DNA from: Phycisphaerae bacterium | GTDB lineage: Bacteria > Planctomycetota > Phycisphaerae > UBA1845 > PWPN01 | Direction of reading: 5' to 3' | DNA length: 32,865 nt | NCBI GenBank assembly: GCA_035384605.1 | Contig: DAOOIV010000059.1 | Location: 1-32,865 of the forward strand | Shown: positions 8,569 to 17,133 of the stretch, one piece after another | How the letters are laid out: each line of letters begins with the position of its first letter | Numbering within the stretch: the stretch's first letter is position 1 | The notes under the pieces: model-generated | The model's input: the letters and a program-made list of their open reading frames with translations, nothing else | Database searches by the model: none | Told to the model about the DNA's origin: nothing | Program-made: the position numbers and the translations under genes

Positions 8569-9792
8569 TCAGAAGCTTGCCCGGGCTTCTTCCAGCGTGC
8601 GAACGAATTGATCAGCCAGACGATCGCGGCCAAACTCCCGCTCGGCCAGCTCCCGGGCCCGCCGTCCCATTTCCTTGAGTTCCGGCCGATGATCGCGCAT
8701 CCAGATTACGGCGTCGGCAAAGGCCTCAGGATCATCGGGCCTGACCACCAAGCCGCAGCGGTTCGCGGTGACCATGTCGGCCAGCCAACCGGGGTAGTTG
8801 TTCAGCACCGGAAGCCCACAGGCGATGTAGTCAAAAAACTTGTTGGGCGACGTCCCGTAGTAGAATGCCGGAACGTTCTTGAGAACCATCATCCCCGCGT
8901 CCATTCGCGGCAGAACGTCAGCCAGTTCCTCCTTGGGCATCGGAGGGAGCCAACTGATCAGTGCGTCGAGCCCCTCGTTCTGGCTCCGCCGCATCAGCCG
9001 CTCGCGCTGCCCCCCGTCGCCGATGAACACCAAGCGGATCCCCTTTTCGCCCCGGTCTCTTAACACAGCTGCTGCGTCGAGCACCGCGTCCAGGCCGTTG
9101 GCAAGGCCGTGGGCCCCGGTAAAAACAAGCTTGAGATCGACCGGCCCTCCGAACCGAGGATCACTGAGCGGTTCGTCCGTCGGGCGAAACAGATCGAGAT
9201 CCGCGCAGTTCGGAATCATCGCAACCTGATCCGCCGAATAACCCGTGCGACAGATTCCCTCCTTGATGCCCGGCGCCAGGGCAATGATACGGTGAGCCGC
9301 TCGGTAGATCCGTCGCTCCATCCTGCGAAGGTACGCCTTGGTGAGCGGGTTGCGAACGACGCCCAAGGCGATGGGCAGTTCCGGCCACAGATCACGAACC
9401 TCAAACACGAACGGCACGCCCAGGCGTCTGCCCGCCTTCATGCCGGGTAGCCCTACGGTCAGCGGCGTCGAGGTCGCAAAGACAAGATCGCCGTCCAGGC
9501 CGCACGCAATTTGCGCCGCCGCACGGGCAAAGCGGCCGAATGCCATGGTCCGCCGCATGAAGCTCATCTGGTTTGAATAGGGCTCGGCGATGCGAAACAC
9601 TCGAATACCATCTATATCGTGCTCGGCCAGTCGCTCCGCGGTGTCGCCCCCGAGGTCTCCGTGGCCGTATGCGCCACAGATCATGGTCACCCGGTGCCCG
9701 GCGGCCAGCAACCTTCGGCTCATTTCATACGAGCGGGTGCCAGTGGCTCCCTTGCGGGTCGAGAAATGCTGGTGGATGTAGATAACGTGCAT
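8569..9792 (-). CDS. Glycosyltransferase family 4, WbuB-like
   Basis: Retaining GT-B transferase acting on the cytoplasmic face, presumably adding one sugar to the lipid-linked repeat unit. N-terminal features include GATGTRSYEM at residues 15-24 (acceptor loop of the WbuB/fucosamine-transferase-like group) and EVRDLWPELP at 131-140, highly typical of that subgroup. The C-terminal donor domain has SPNKFFDYIACGLPV near 312-326 in place of the more usual E-x7-E segment, as WbuB-like proteins do. Length is 407 aa. It is the last gene of the minus-strand locus, 203 bases after the aminotransferase, and converges with the lyase gene across 205 bases in which I see no clear terminator. The sugar donor cannot be told from sequence; amino or deoxy-amino sugars are commonest for this group. 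Confidence 0.9.
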   Translation of the reverse strand: MHVIYIHQHFSTRKGATGTRSYEMSRRLLAAGHRVTMICGAYGHGDLGGDTAERLAEHDIDGIRVFRIAEPYSNQMSFMRRTMAFGRFARAAAQIACGLDGDLVFATSTPLTVGLPGMKAGRRLGVPFVFEVRDLWPELPIALGVVRNPLTKAYLRRMERRIYRAAHRIIALAPGIKEGICRTGYSADQVAMIPNCADLDLFRPTDEPLSDPRFGGPVDLKLVFTGAHGLANGLDAVLDAAAVLRDRGEKGIRLVFIGDGGQRERLMRRSQNEGLDALISWLPPMPKEELADVLPRMDAGMMVLKNVPAFYYGTSPNKFFDYIACGLPVLNNYPGWLADMVTANRCGLVVRPDDPEAFADAVIWMRDHRPELKEMGRRARELAEREFGRDRLADQFVRTLEEARASF

Positions 9793-9995
9793 GATCAGCT
9801 CATGCCCTCGGTCATTCCCGCGCGGACCGCCACCTGATTCTGCCCATGGGGCAGACGCAACGCCACACGTGGATGTCTGGATTCAGGAAAAACAGAAGGG
9901 AGAGATCGGAGACCGTTGGGACCGCCGGATCATAGCAACAGCGACGAAGGTCAATCGAGGAACACTCCTGTTCGGTTGTCCATTCGCTGCCAAGA

Positions 9996-11159
9996 TCACG
10001 CTTGGCCGATCGTGCAGATGAAATCGACCGTTCGTCTTGCGGTGGCCTCATCGGCGCGCGGATGCAGGGGTAAGTTGACGGTCTCTCGCGAGGCCCGATC
10101 CGCCTCGGGGCACATGCCGGTATGGTAGCCGTACGCTTCCATCGGCGTCTCGATCGGGTGCAGCGGACACTCAAACCAACTGCCCAGTTCCACGAAGTGG
10201 GAAGCCGCCTCCGCCAAGGCGCGTTGCTTGTCGGCGACGCGCACCGGGTAGCGAACCAGTACTGGCTCCATTTCCGACGGCAATTGCGTCACCGACCAGC
10301 CTCTCTCGCTCAGCAGACTATCGTACACGCGGGTCATCCGCCGGCGGTGCTCGATGTTGTTGTCCAGTCTTGCCAATTGCCGAAGGCCGACGTGGGCCTG
10401 CACCTGGCTCATGCCCTTGAAAAAGTCAGGCTCCATACGGGGCTGGAATTCGCACGTACTCGATGAACCGACGACCAGCCCCTTTCGCGTCAGCCATCTG
10501 AATACGTTCTGGGCGAATGCGGTTGTTCGCGGGTAGATCGCCGTGCGGTAGATCATCAACTGTGCCCGGAGCATGGCGACTTCACGCATCGTCGGCTGTG
10601 CCAAGCCTTGTCCGACGACACTCGCGATTCGATCGGCAAGCTCGCGGTCGTGGACCACCGCCATGCCGCCCAGGCCGCTGGTAAATGGCTTGTTCCACTG
10701 GAAGGAGAAGTAGGCCGCGACACCAAACGTCCCGGCGAGCTTGCCCTTGTACCGTGAGCCCAGAGCCAGGCAGCAGTCTTCGACCAAGGTCAGCCCATGC
10801 CGCTGACAGATATCTGTGATGGCGTCCATTCGGGCCGGATACCCGTAGGTGTGTTGGGCGATGATCAGCCTGGTGCGTGGCGTGATCTTCGCCTCGATGA
10901 AGTCCGGATTGATGTTGTACGTGCGAGGCTCAATGTCGACAAAAACCGGCTTGGCACCCAGATAGACGAGCGGGTTGACGGCCATCACGCAGGTGTAGCC
11001 GGGCATGATGACTTCGTCGCCTTCACCGATACCCAGGGCTTTCAGAATCGCGTACAGCGCAACGCGACCTTTCCAGAAGGCAAAGGCACGGGGTACACCC
11101 AGAGACTCAGCAAAGGCGCGCTGATATTCCCTTACACTGCGGGCAGAAGAATCAATCAT
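9996..11159 (-). CDS. DegT/DnrJ/EryC1/StrS family PLP aminotransferase (sugar type)
   Basis: Fold type I PLP enzyme predicted to aminate a keto-sugar nucleotide. Visible signatures are GDEVIMPGYTC near residue 48, PVFVDIEPRTYNI near 71, the LVEDCC segment near 125 and SFQWNKPFTSGLGGM near 152, where Lys157 is the Schiff-base lysine. The start ATG at 11159 overlaps the stop of the upstream methyltransferase as ATGA, a sign of translational coupling; an in-frame start at 11192 would overlap more and is less likely. Length is 387 aa. It differs clearly from the WbpE-like aminotransferase at 11931-13037 and so probably acts on a different keto-sugar. No 4,6-dehydratase or isomerase partner lies in the window, so the exact product is open. 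Confidence 0.88.
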   Translation of the reverse strand: MIDSSARSVREYQRAFAESLGVPRAFAFWKGRVALYAILKALGIGEGDEVIMPGYTCVMAVNPLVYLGAKPVFVDIEPRTYNINPDFIEAKITPRTRLIIAQHTYGYPARMDAITDICQRHGLTLVEDCCLALGSRYKGKLAGTFGVAAYFSFQWNKPFTSGLGGMAVVHDRELADRIASVVGQGLAQPTMREVAMLRAQLMIYRTAIYPRTTAFAQNVFRWLTRKGLVVGSSSTCEFQPRMEPDFFKGMSQVQAHVGLRQLARLDNNIEHRRRMTRVYDSLLSERGWSVTQLPSEMEPVLVRYPVRVADKQRALAEAASHFVELGSWFECPLHPIETPMEAYGYHTGMCPEADRASRETVNLPLHPRADEATARRTVDFICTIGQA

Positions 11160-11863
11160 TTCACCGCGCACCCCGCCACTATGTACTTCCATGCGTCCGG
11201 CGTAATCGGATCAACCAGAACATCCACAAAGTGTAGCAGGCTTCGCTGCCATTCTCTTCGTCCGAACGTCGCAAGCAACCCGGTGCAGACCCGCGTGACC
11301 TCGGAAAACGGTCGCAGCAAATCGTGTACCTCGCCAAGCGACAGGTATCGCCATCGCTCACCCCAGGCGACAAATCGCTTTCTCAGGAAGGCATGCAGAC
11401 GAGTGCCAACAAGGTTCTCCGCAAAGAGCAGCTTGCCGCCCGGTCGCAGAACGCGATGCATCTCTCGAACAGCCTTCTCTTGGGCCGTGTAACCCCCGGC
11501 CCCGCCAATTCCGCCTAGAACCGACTTGAAACAGACGATGTCGAACGAGGCTTCAGGATATGCGATGTTCGTCGCGTCGATGGCCTCGTACTTGACGAGA
11601 TGCCCAACACCGTATCGCTCGTGCAAGACCTTGGCGACCGGAGACGGACCGTTCAGGTCGGAGCAAACAACGCGACAACCCTTCGATGCGAAGTAGAGGG
11701 AAAGCCCGCCGTCTCTGGCTCCCAGATCAAGAACCTGGGCGTCATCACGACAAACCGCGGTTTCGTCCCAAAGTTGCAGCACCACCCGCCAGTTTGCGAC
11801 ATCCCACTGCAGGATTTCGCGGTCCGAGACCTTCACGAGCCGCTTGCCTCCCTCGCAAAACAC
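11156..11863 (-). CDS. Class I SAM-dependent methyltransferase
   Basis: Predicted to transfer a methyl group from SAM. Motif I is VLDLGARDGGLSLYFA at about 44-59. The acidic post-I residue is in CSDLNG near 68, and the DIVCFKSVLGGIGG and VLRPGGKLLFAENL segments complete the Rossmann fold. The C-terminal third (RREWQRSLLHFVDVLVDPIT) is not diagnostic. The substrate is unknown; its position between two sugar aminotransferases suggests methylation of a sugar or sugar nucleotide. The start is uncertain: GTG at 11863 has a GGGG run eight bases upstream, while GTG at 11836 has GGGAGG ten bases upstream. The stop overlaps the next start as ATGA. Length is 235 aa (226 with the later start). Confidence 0.85.
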   Translation of the reverse strand: MFCEGGKRLVKVSDREILQWDVANWRVVLQLWDETAVCRDDAQVLDLGARDGGLSLYFASKGCRVVCSDLNGPSPVAKVLHERYGVGHLVKYEAIDATNIAYPEASFDIVCFKSVLGGIGGAGGYTAQEKAVREMHRVLRPGGKLLFAENLVGTRLHAFLRKRFVAWGERWRYLSLGEVHDLLRPFSEVTRVCTGLLATFGRREWQRSLLHFVDVLVDPITPDAWKYIVAGCAVK

Positions 11864-11930
11864 CCGACATTCCCCGAATCAGGACCTCTTCGGGCATCAT
11901 CATAATGTGGGCCATTCATCGAGCAGCCCT

Positions 11931-13037
11931 TCACCCTCGCTCGACGAAATCGAGCACGGTGTTGGCGACATAACTGATCTGTTCCTCAGTCAGTTCCGGA
12001 TAGATGGGCAGCGACAGAACTTCCAGAGAAGCCTTTTCAGATTCCGGGAAGTCGCCTCTCTTGTATCCCAGGCAGGCAAAGCATTCCTGCAAATGCGCGG
12101 GAACCGGATAGTAGACCTCACAGCCAATCTCATGCGCCCTGAGGTGTTGCACCATCTCGTCTCGCTTCGGCATACGGATGGTGTACTGATTGAAAATCGA
12201 CACACAATCAGGATTCACGTACGGCGTTTGCACCACTGACCCTGCGAAGGCGCGCGTGTACAGCAACGCATTCCGCCTCCTGGCCTCCGACCAGGCATTC
12301 AGATGCGGCAGTTTGACCAGCAGCGCCGCAGCTTGAATCGGATCAAGCCGGAAGTTGCCGCCGATATACTTGTGATAGTACTTAGGTTGGCTGCCATGAT
12401 TTCGCATGACCATCAGGCGATTGAACAAGGCCTCATCATTGGTCACGCACATGCCGCCATCGCCGATGCCGCCCAGATTCTTGCTCGGGAAAAAGCTGAA
12501 ACACCCGACGGTGCCGATGCTTCCGGCCTTGCGTCCCTTATAGGTGGCGGTAATCGATTGCGCTGCATCTTCAATAACGTGCAGGTTGTGGCGCCGAGCG
12601 ATGTCAATAATCGGATCCATGTCCGCCATCTGACCGAAGAGGTGTACCGGGATGATGGCTTTTGTCCGCGGTGTGACGACTTCTTCGATCAGGGCAGGGC
12701 TGATGTTGTACGTCTGCGGGTCAATGTCCACGAGTACAGGTCTGGCACCCGTTCTGGCGATGCAGCCGACGGTAGCGAAAAAGGTGAACGGCGTCGTGAT
12801 GACTTCGTCGCCAGGGCCGATCTCCAGGCTCATGAGGCTGCAGAGGATGGCATCCGTGCCGCTGGAGGTCCCGACGGCGAACCGGCAGTCGCTGGCGGCA
12901 GCAATGGCCTTCTCAAGCTCGGCGACCTTGGGGCCGCCGATGCATATCTGGGAATCAAGCACTTCCGAAACCGCAGCCAGGATTTCGTCCTTGATCTTCG
13001 CGTACTGCGCCCGCAAATCCAATAGTGGAACCTGCAT
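11931..13037 (-). CDS. wbpE: UDP-2-acetamido-2-deoxy-3-oxo-glucuronate aminotransferase (WbpE/WlbC-like)
   Basis: PLP-dependent transaminase predicted to install the 3-amino group on the 3-keto UDP-GlcNAc-uronic acid made by WbpB. Sequence marks are VGTSSGTDAI near residue 55, GDEVITTPFTFFAT near 76, PVLVDIDPQTYNI near 100, VIEDAAQSI near 154 and SFFPSKNLGGIGDGG near 181 with Lys186 as the PLP lysine. The 368-aa length suits the family. Assignment to the WbpE branch rests mainly on the neighbouring WbpD- and WbpB-type genes immediately upstream in the same direction. It could alternatively serve another keto-sugar, but the three-gene cassette makes this reading the most economical. Confidence 0.85.
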   Translation of the reverse strand: MQVPLLDLRAQYAKIKDEILAAVSEVLDSQICIGGPKVAELEKAIAAASDCRFAVGTSSGTDAILCSLMSLEIGPGDEVITTPFTFFATVGCIARTGARPVLVDIDPQTYNISPALIEEVVTPRTKAIIPVHLFGQMADMDPIIDIARRHNLHVIEDAAQSITATYKGRKAGSIGTVGCFSFFPSKNLGGIGDGGMCVTNDEALFNRLMVMRNHGSQPKYYHKYIGGNFRLDPIQAAALLVKLPHLNAWSEARRRNALLYTRAFAGSVVQTPYVNPDCVSIFNQYTIRMPKRDEMVQHLRAHEIGCEVYYPVPAHLQECFACLGYKRGDFPESEKASLEVLSLPIYPELTEEQISYVANTVLDFVERG

Positions 13038-13097
13038 CAGTCACCCGCATGTGAAAGCATAACTGGAACGTAGCAGCCGTTCACAAATCAGACGCCT

Positions 13098-13784
13098 CTA
13101 TGGCCGGTACGACCGGTACGACCGCGTGCCCACGGACTTATCGGCCGGAAGGGGCGTCTCCTCGTCCAGGTCAAGGCAGCGGAGCACGCCCGCAGAAGTC
13201 TCCTGGTACCGGTAGCCGCTCTCCGGGCACGTCATGATGCCATTCGCATCGGCCGGCGAAAGTGGGACACCGTGCCGGCTCACCCACCCTTTTTGACGAG
13301 CGGGCACGCCGACCATCAATGCATAGTCCGGGACATCACGCGTCACCACCGATCCTGCCCCCACAAAACAATACCGGCCCAGTGTCACGCCACATACAAC
13401 CGTCGCATTGGCTCCGACCGTGGCTCCTCGCCTGACCAAGGTGCGCTCATACAGGCTCTGACGGTTCACCTGGGACCGCGGGTTGCTCACGTTCGTCAGC
13501 ACGCAGGAAGGCCCGAGGAAGACGTCGTCTTCCACGATCACACCGGTGTATAGCGAGACGTTGTTCTGGATCTTGACGTTGTCGCCGATCTCGACACCTG
13601 CTGCAACGAACACATTCTGCCCCAGATTGCAGTTCCGTCCTATACGACAGCCTTTCATAAGGTGAGAGAAGTGCCATATGCGGCTGCCTTGGCCCACCAC
13701 CGCACCGTCGTCGACGTAGCTGCTCTCATGGACGAAGAAACTGCCGCGCTCACCAGCCTGTTCGCGCATGCCGCTGCCAGACAT
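13098..13784 (-). CDS. wbpD: UDP-sugar 3-N-acetyltransferase, left-handed beta-helix (WbpD/WlbB-like)
   Basis: Trimeric hexapeptide-repeat acetyltransferase predicted to use acetyl-CoA to acetylate the 3-amino group made by WbpE, giving UDP-2,3-diacetamido-2,3-dideoxy-glucuronate. It shows hexapeptide repeats from about residue 24 to 160, the IWHFSHL segment containing the expected catalytic His near 40, then NNVSLYTGV and DDVFLGPSCVLTNVSNPRS, which are close to the WbpD/WlbB signature. The C-terminal extension with the CPESGYRY motif is common in long members of this family. The start at 13784 has AAGGGG upstream and lies 14 bases after the wbpB stop, so the two are surely co-transcribed. 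The final 20 residues are Arg/Tyr-rich and of no known role. Confidence 0.9.
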   Translation of the reverse strand: MSGSGMREQAGERGSFFVHESSYVDDGAVVGQGSRIWHFSHLMKGCRIGRNCNLGQNVFVAAGVEIGDNVKIQNNVSLYTGVIVEDDVFLGPSCVLTNVSNPRSQVNRQSLYERTLVRRGATVGANATVVCGVTLGRYCFVGAGSVVTRDVPDYALMVGVPARQKGWVSRHGVPLSPADANGIMTCPESGYRYQETSAGVLRCLDLDEETPLPADKSVGTRSYRSYRP

Positions 13785-13798
13785 TCGAACACCCCTTA

Positions 13799-14737
13799 CT
13801 ATCGTTTGAGCATCGGGTGATACTCGCCCACCAGCCCCACCGGCTTGGCATGTCTGATGGCAGAAACGATCTCGATCGAAGGGACCACTTCCTCAGGACG
13901 AAAACCTCTGCCTTCCAGGATCTGTGCATAGCTCACGGTGTGAAGGTCGCGAAACCCTTCGGAGAACTCGACTTCCGCGCCGTCCACGGTGATGGACCGG
14001 TACGTCGCCGGCTTGCCAGCCGCCGGCGGCTCGGGCAGATCCCTCCGATCAATCGAGAGGAACCATCGCACACGAGCCCGGGCCAATTCCAGACAGCCCG
14101 CCATGCGCTTCGGCTCAGAGATATGGACAATGCTGCTCCTGGGTTCGCCAAAAATCCACGACAACATGTCAAAGAAATGGACCCCGATATTGGTGGCCAC
14201 GCCTCCGGACTTGGCCACGTCAGCCTTCCACGAGGCCATATACCAGTGGCCGCGGGAGGTCACGTAGGTCAAATCGACATCGAACATCTTGTCCTTCGGT
14301 GCCGACAGAATGCGATCCCTGAGCCCCGCGATCGCCGGATGCAGCCGCAACTGCAAGATCGTATTCACCTGGCGGTTGGCCTCAGCCGCCAGTTCAGCGA
14401 GCGCGGTCGCGTTCCACGGGTTCAGAACGAGCGGCTTCTCGCAAACGGCGTGCGCGCCGACCCTGAGAGCGAAACGGACATGGGCGTCATGAAGGTAGTT
14501 TGGCGAGCAGATCGACACATAGTCCACTCCCTCGCCTTTGCGTCTGAGCAACTCGATATGCCGGTCGAACCGCTCGAATTCAGTGAAGAAATCCGCATCA
14601 GGGAAGTACGAGTCGAGTATGCCCACCGAATCGCTCTTGTCCAGGGCCGCCACGAGGACGTTGCCCGTTTCCTTGATCGCCTTCATATGACGCGGCGCGA
14701 TGTAACCGGCCGCTCCGATAAGAGCAAAGCGTTTCAT
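13799..14737 (-). CDS. wbpB: UDP-N-acetylglucosaminuronate 3-dehydrogenase, Gfo/Idh/MocA family (WbpB/WlbA-like)
   Basis: NAD-dependent oxidoreductase predicted to oxidise C3 of UDP-GlcNAc-uronic acid. The N-terminal Rossmann fold has GAAGYIAPRHMKAIK near residue 8. DSVGILDSYFPDADFF and EFERFDRHIE follow, a run distinctive for WlbA. VSICSPNYLHDAHVRFAL and CEKPLVLNPWN (near 97, catalytic Lys) come next, then LQLRLHP. The match over the first 130 residues is so characteristic that the subfamily call is firm. The start is ATG 14737 with AAGG seven bases upstream; GTG at 14743 is too close to that site. Length is 312 aa. It is the first gene of the wbpB-wbpD-wbpE cassette. The earlier step (UDP-GlcNAc 6-dehydrogenase, wbpA) is not in this window. 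Confidence 0.92.
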   Translation of the reverse strand: MKRFALIGAAGYIAPRHMKAIKETGNVLVAALDKSDSVGILDSYFPDADFFTEFERFDRHIELLRRKGEGVDYVSICSPNYLHDAHVRFALRVGAHAVCEKPLVLNPWNATALAELAAEANRQVNTILQLRLHPAIAGLRDRILSAPKDKMFDVDLTYVTSRGHWYMASWKADVAKSGGVATNIGVHFFDMLSWIFGEPRSSIVHISEPKRMAGCLELARARVRWFLSIDRRDLPEPPAAGKPATYRSITVDGAEVEFSEGFRDLHTVSYAQILEGRGFRPEEVVPSIEIVSAIRHAKPVGLVGEYHPMLKR

Positions 14738-14876
14738 TCTCACACCTTGTGGTCAGAGGCCGTTATTCGGCCGTCCACTACCTGAAGGCCCTCTCATTCG
14801 GAAGCCTCCCTTGCAGACACACGTCCGCGCCCTCGGCACGCACGCCTCAATTCATGCACGAAGGCTCCGAGCGATT

Positions 14877-15911
14877 CTACCGGCTCAGAGACTTGTCTCC
14901 GTAGCGGCCACCCCGCTTGCGAATCACAAACAGCCAGATACCTTTCAGAGAGCCTAGACCGTACCCGAAGTGCAGAATCATGAACACGACCGGCGAGAAA
15001 AGAGCACAGCGAATGCCCGCCTGCCGTGCGACCTGCCATACACCAACAAGAAGGCCAAGACTGTAGAGCGCGACGTAGGCCGCAAACAGCCAGGTTAAAG
15101 GTCGCCAGACAGCGGCGCCGACAAGGCAGGCGACGAGGCCCACCACGAACAGTAGCGGCGCGACCTGCCGAACCGTCGCCGGCTGTCCCAGTTTCTGGAT
15201 GGTGCGGATGCGCCACGTCCCGTACTGGAAATACTGGCGCCAAAGCTTACCAAGGCTGGTTCGCGGGTAGTACCGGCTACGGATAAGCGGCGTGAGCCAT
15301 ATCTTGCCGCCTTGCCGAATCAGGCGGGCGTTGAACTCGTCATCCTGATTGCGAACGAGTTCCTCGTCAAACAAGCCGATCTTGTCAAACACCCAGCGCC
15401 AGTACGAGGCGAAGGTGGCCGTATCGACATAGCCCTCGTATCCGCCGAGCCGAAACATGGCGTTTCCAACACCGACCGGGGTGCTCATGGCGGCGGCCGT
15501 AACCTTCCCCACATAAGTTTCGCTGACCGTCTCTATCGGTCCGCCTACGCACCAGCAATCAGCATGAGCTTTAAGCGTTTCGACCGACTGCCTCAGGAAA
15601 TCCGGGGCATACTCGGCGTGCCCCCCTAGCCAAGTGATTACCTGCCCTCTGGCCGCGCGTATGCCTGCATTGAGTCCGCATGCCACAATGCGCCCCTCAT
15701 TATCTAACAGCCTGATCCTCGCATCCCGCGCTGACAGCCGCTGCACGATCTCACGCGTTCCATCGTCGCTCATTCCGTCGACAACCAGGACTTCCATCAG
15801 GTCGCGAGGGTAGTCTCCGTCAAGAATGCTGCTCAGGCATCGTTCAATGAAGTCCGCCTCATTGCGCACGGCGACAATCACAGACACAAACGGATTCTCT
15901 TGAACCGTCAC
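14877..15911 (-). CDS. Glycosyltransferase family 2, ExoA-like, membrane-anchored
   Basis: GT-A transferase of the type that extends lipid-linked repeat units. N-terminal marks are VSVIVAVRNEADFIERCLSS at 9-28 and VVDGMSDDGT at 43-52. NQDDEFNARLIRQGGKIW near 188-205 is the expected acceptor/base region. Two or three hydrophobic segments near the C-terminus (about 225-320) suggest membrane anchoring as in ExoA. An oddity is that the second metal-binding site, where ExoA-like enzymes normally carry an Asp (DAH/DGH), reads WLGGHAEY near residue 94-101, so the Asp is replaced by Gly. Activity may therefore be altered. The GTG start at 15911 has AAGGAGG four bases upstream, a strong ribosome site. 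Length is 344 aa. Confidence 0.88.
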   Translation of the reverse strand: MTVQENPFVSVIVAVRNEADFIERCLSSILDGDYPRDLMEVLVVDGMSDDGTREIVQRLSARDARIRLLDNEGRIVACGLNAGIRAARGQVITWLGGHAEYAPDFLRQSVETLKAHADCWCVGGPIETVSETYVGKVTAAAMSTPVGVGNAMFRLGGYEGYVDTATFASYWRWVFDKIGLFDEELVRNQDDEFNARLIRQGGKIWLTPLIRSRYYPRTSLGKLWRQYFQYGTWRIRTIQKLGQPATVRQVAPLLFVVGLVACLVGAAVWRPLTWLFAAYVALYSLGLLVGVWQVARQAGIRCALFSPVVFMILHFGYGLGSLKGIWLFVIRKRGGRYGDKSLSR

Positions 15912-16008
15912 TCAACCTCCTTCAGTGTCTCCGTGTCGCCCATCGCGATCGCCAATACACACGCCGCGCTTCCGCCCGATAGGTCTCGGGAACGATTCCT
16001 TGTGGACC

Positions 16009-17043
16009 TCACCATCCGCCAACCTCCGCAAAGATTGACTGCCACTGAGGAATGATGCGGGACCAATCACATCGCTCCGCCGTTTGCCGAGCATTCCGCG
16101 ACAGGGTCTCCGCCGCGGCGGGCTGCCTCAGCAGCCGCCGCACGGCCTCAGCCATGGCAGGAGCATCATCGGGTGGGACAAGTAGCGCATCGTGCCCGTT
16201 CTGCACCAAGTACGGTATGCCGCCCACATCTGTACTCACCACACACAGACCACACGCCATGGCTTCAAGGACACTGATCGGCGTATTGTCGATATTCGTC
16301 GTGTTCAGGAAAATGTCCGCCCTTTCAAACAGGTCCGGCACCCTCTCTTTCGGCACCTGACCCGGCAACTTCACACGACTCTGAACACCGAGCTCAGCAG
16401 CCAGTCTTTCGACCTGCTGCATGCTCCCGTCTCCTTTGTCCGCCCCGGCCATGACCAGTTCAAGGTCGGGCCATTCCACCGAAAGCTCGGCCACCACTCG
16501 GACGGCCATGCAGGGATTGTAGGTTTCAGCAAGGCTTCGAAGCCACGCCAGTCGCGGACGCGGGGAGGATCGAAGCCTAAAACGGTATGCAGACAGGTGA
16601 ATTCCATTCGGCAAAACGCGGATGCCATCCCGGTAGGGCTGCATCTTCTCCTGGAGATACCGCGAAGGTGCAACGACCGTAGAGGCAGATTGCAGGAGGC
16701 GGCGCACTCGACCTTTATGGGCAGAGGCGAACAAGGGCAAATCGCCTCCTCGCAACATCAGTATGTATGGCTTTCTAGCTCTTCGCAACGTCCAGCATAC
16801 GGCCTCCGCCCATATGAAGGCCGGACCACTGAACACATCGACGCAGGCCGCCGCGTACTGATGGCGCGCACGCCATGCCGTCACGATCATGTCTGCCAAC
16901 CGCGACAACCGACCCTGCTTGTTTGATGTCGTGACGATCTCGAAGCCGGCTTGCGTCAGAAGCGAGGTTAATACGTAACAGGTCGACGGTGGAAGCCCAG
17001 CCTCACGCAAGAAAGTGCTGACAACCAGGACTCTCTTCTTCAT
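16009..17043 (-). CDS. Glycosyltransferase family 4
   Basis: GT-B transferase. The N-terminal domain begins KRVLVVSTFLREAGLPPST and has a SNKQGRLSR segment. The C-terminal donor domain has VLPNGIHLSAY near 142, VMAGADKGDGSM near 195 and the E-x7-E-type segment NTPISVLEAMACGLCVVSTD near 248-267. The N-terminal domain is short, so the whole protein is only 344 aa. The start is ATG 17043 with AGGA three to six bases upstream. It sits between the CapK-like adenylase and the ExoA-like GT2 with about 90-base gaps. The donor and acceptor cannot be inferred. Confidence 0.88.
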   Translation of the reverse strand: MKKRVLVVSTFLREAGLPPSTCYVLTSLLTQAGFEIVTTSNKQGRLSRLADMIVTAWRARHQYAAACVDVFSGPAFIWAEAVCWTLRRARKPYILMLRGGDLPLFASAHKGRVRRLLQSASTVVAPSRYLQEKMQPYRDGIRVLPNGIHLSAYRFRLRSSPRPRLAWLRSLAETYNPCMAVRVVAELSVEWPDLELVMAGADKGDGSMQQVERLAAELGVQSRVKLPGQVPKERVPDLFERADIFLNTTNIDNTPISVLEAMACGLCVVSTDVGGIPYLVQNGHDALLVPPDDAPAMAEAVRRLLRQPAAAETLSRNARQTAERCDWSRIIPQWQSIFAEVGGW

Positions 17044-17133
17044 GCGTCCTGTTCCCTGGGTATGGCGTTGTGGAACCTACTGACCAGCCCTTTGGTGGCC
17101 CGGCCAAACGGACGAGAAAACCACGGTTTCGTA

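Noticed and set aside
13817..14785. 322-codon plus-strand frame
   Set aside because: Antisense of wbpB, which has unmistakable WlbA motifs.
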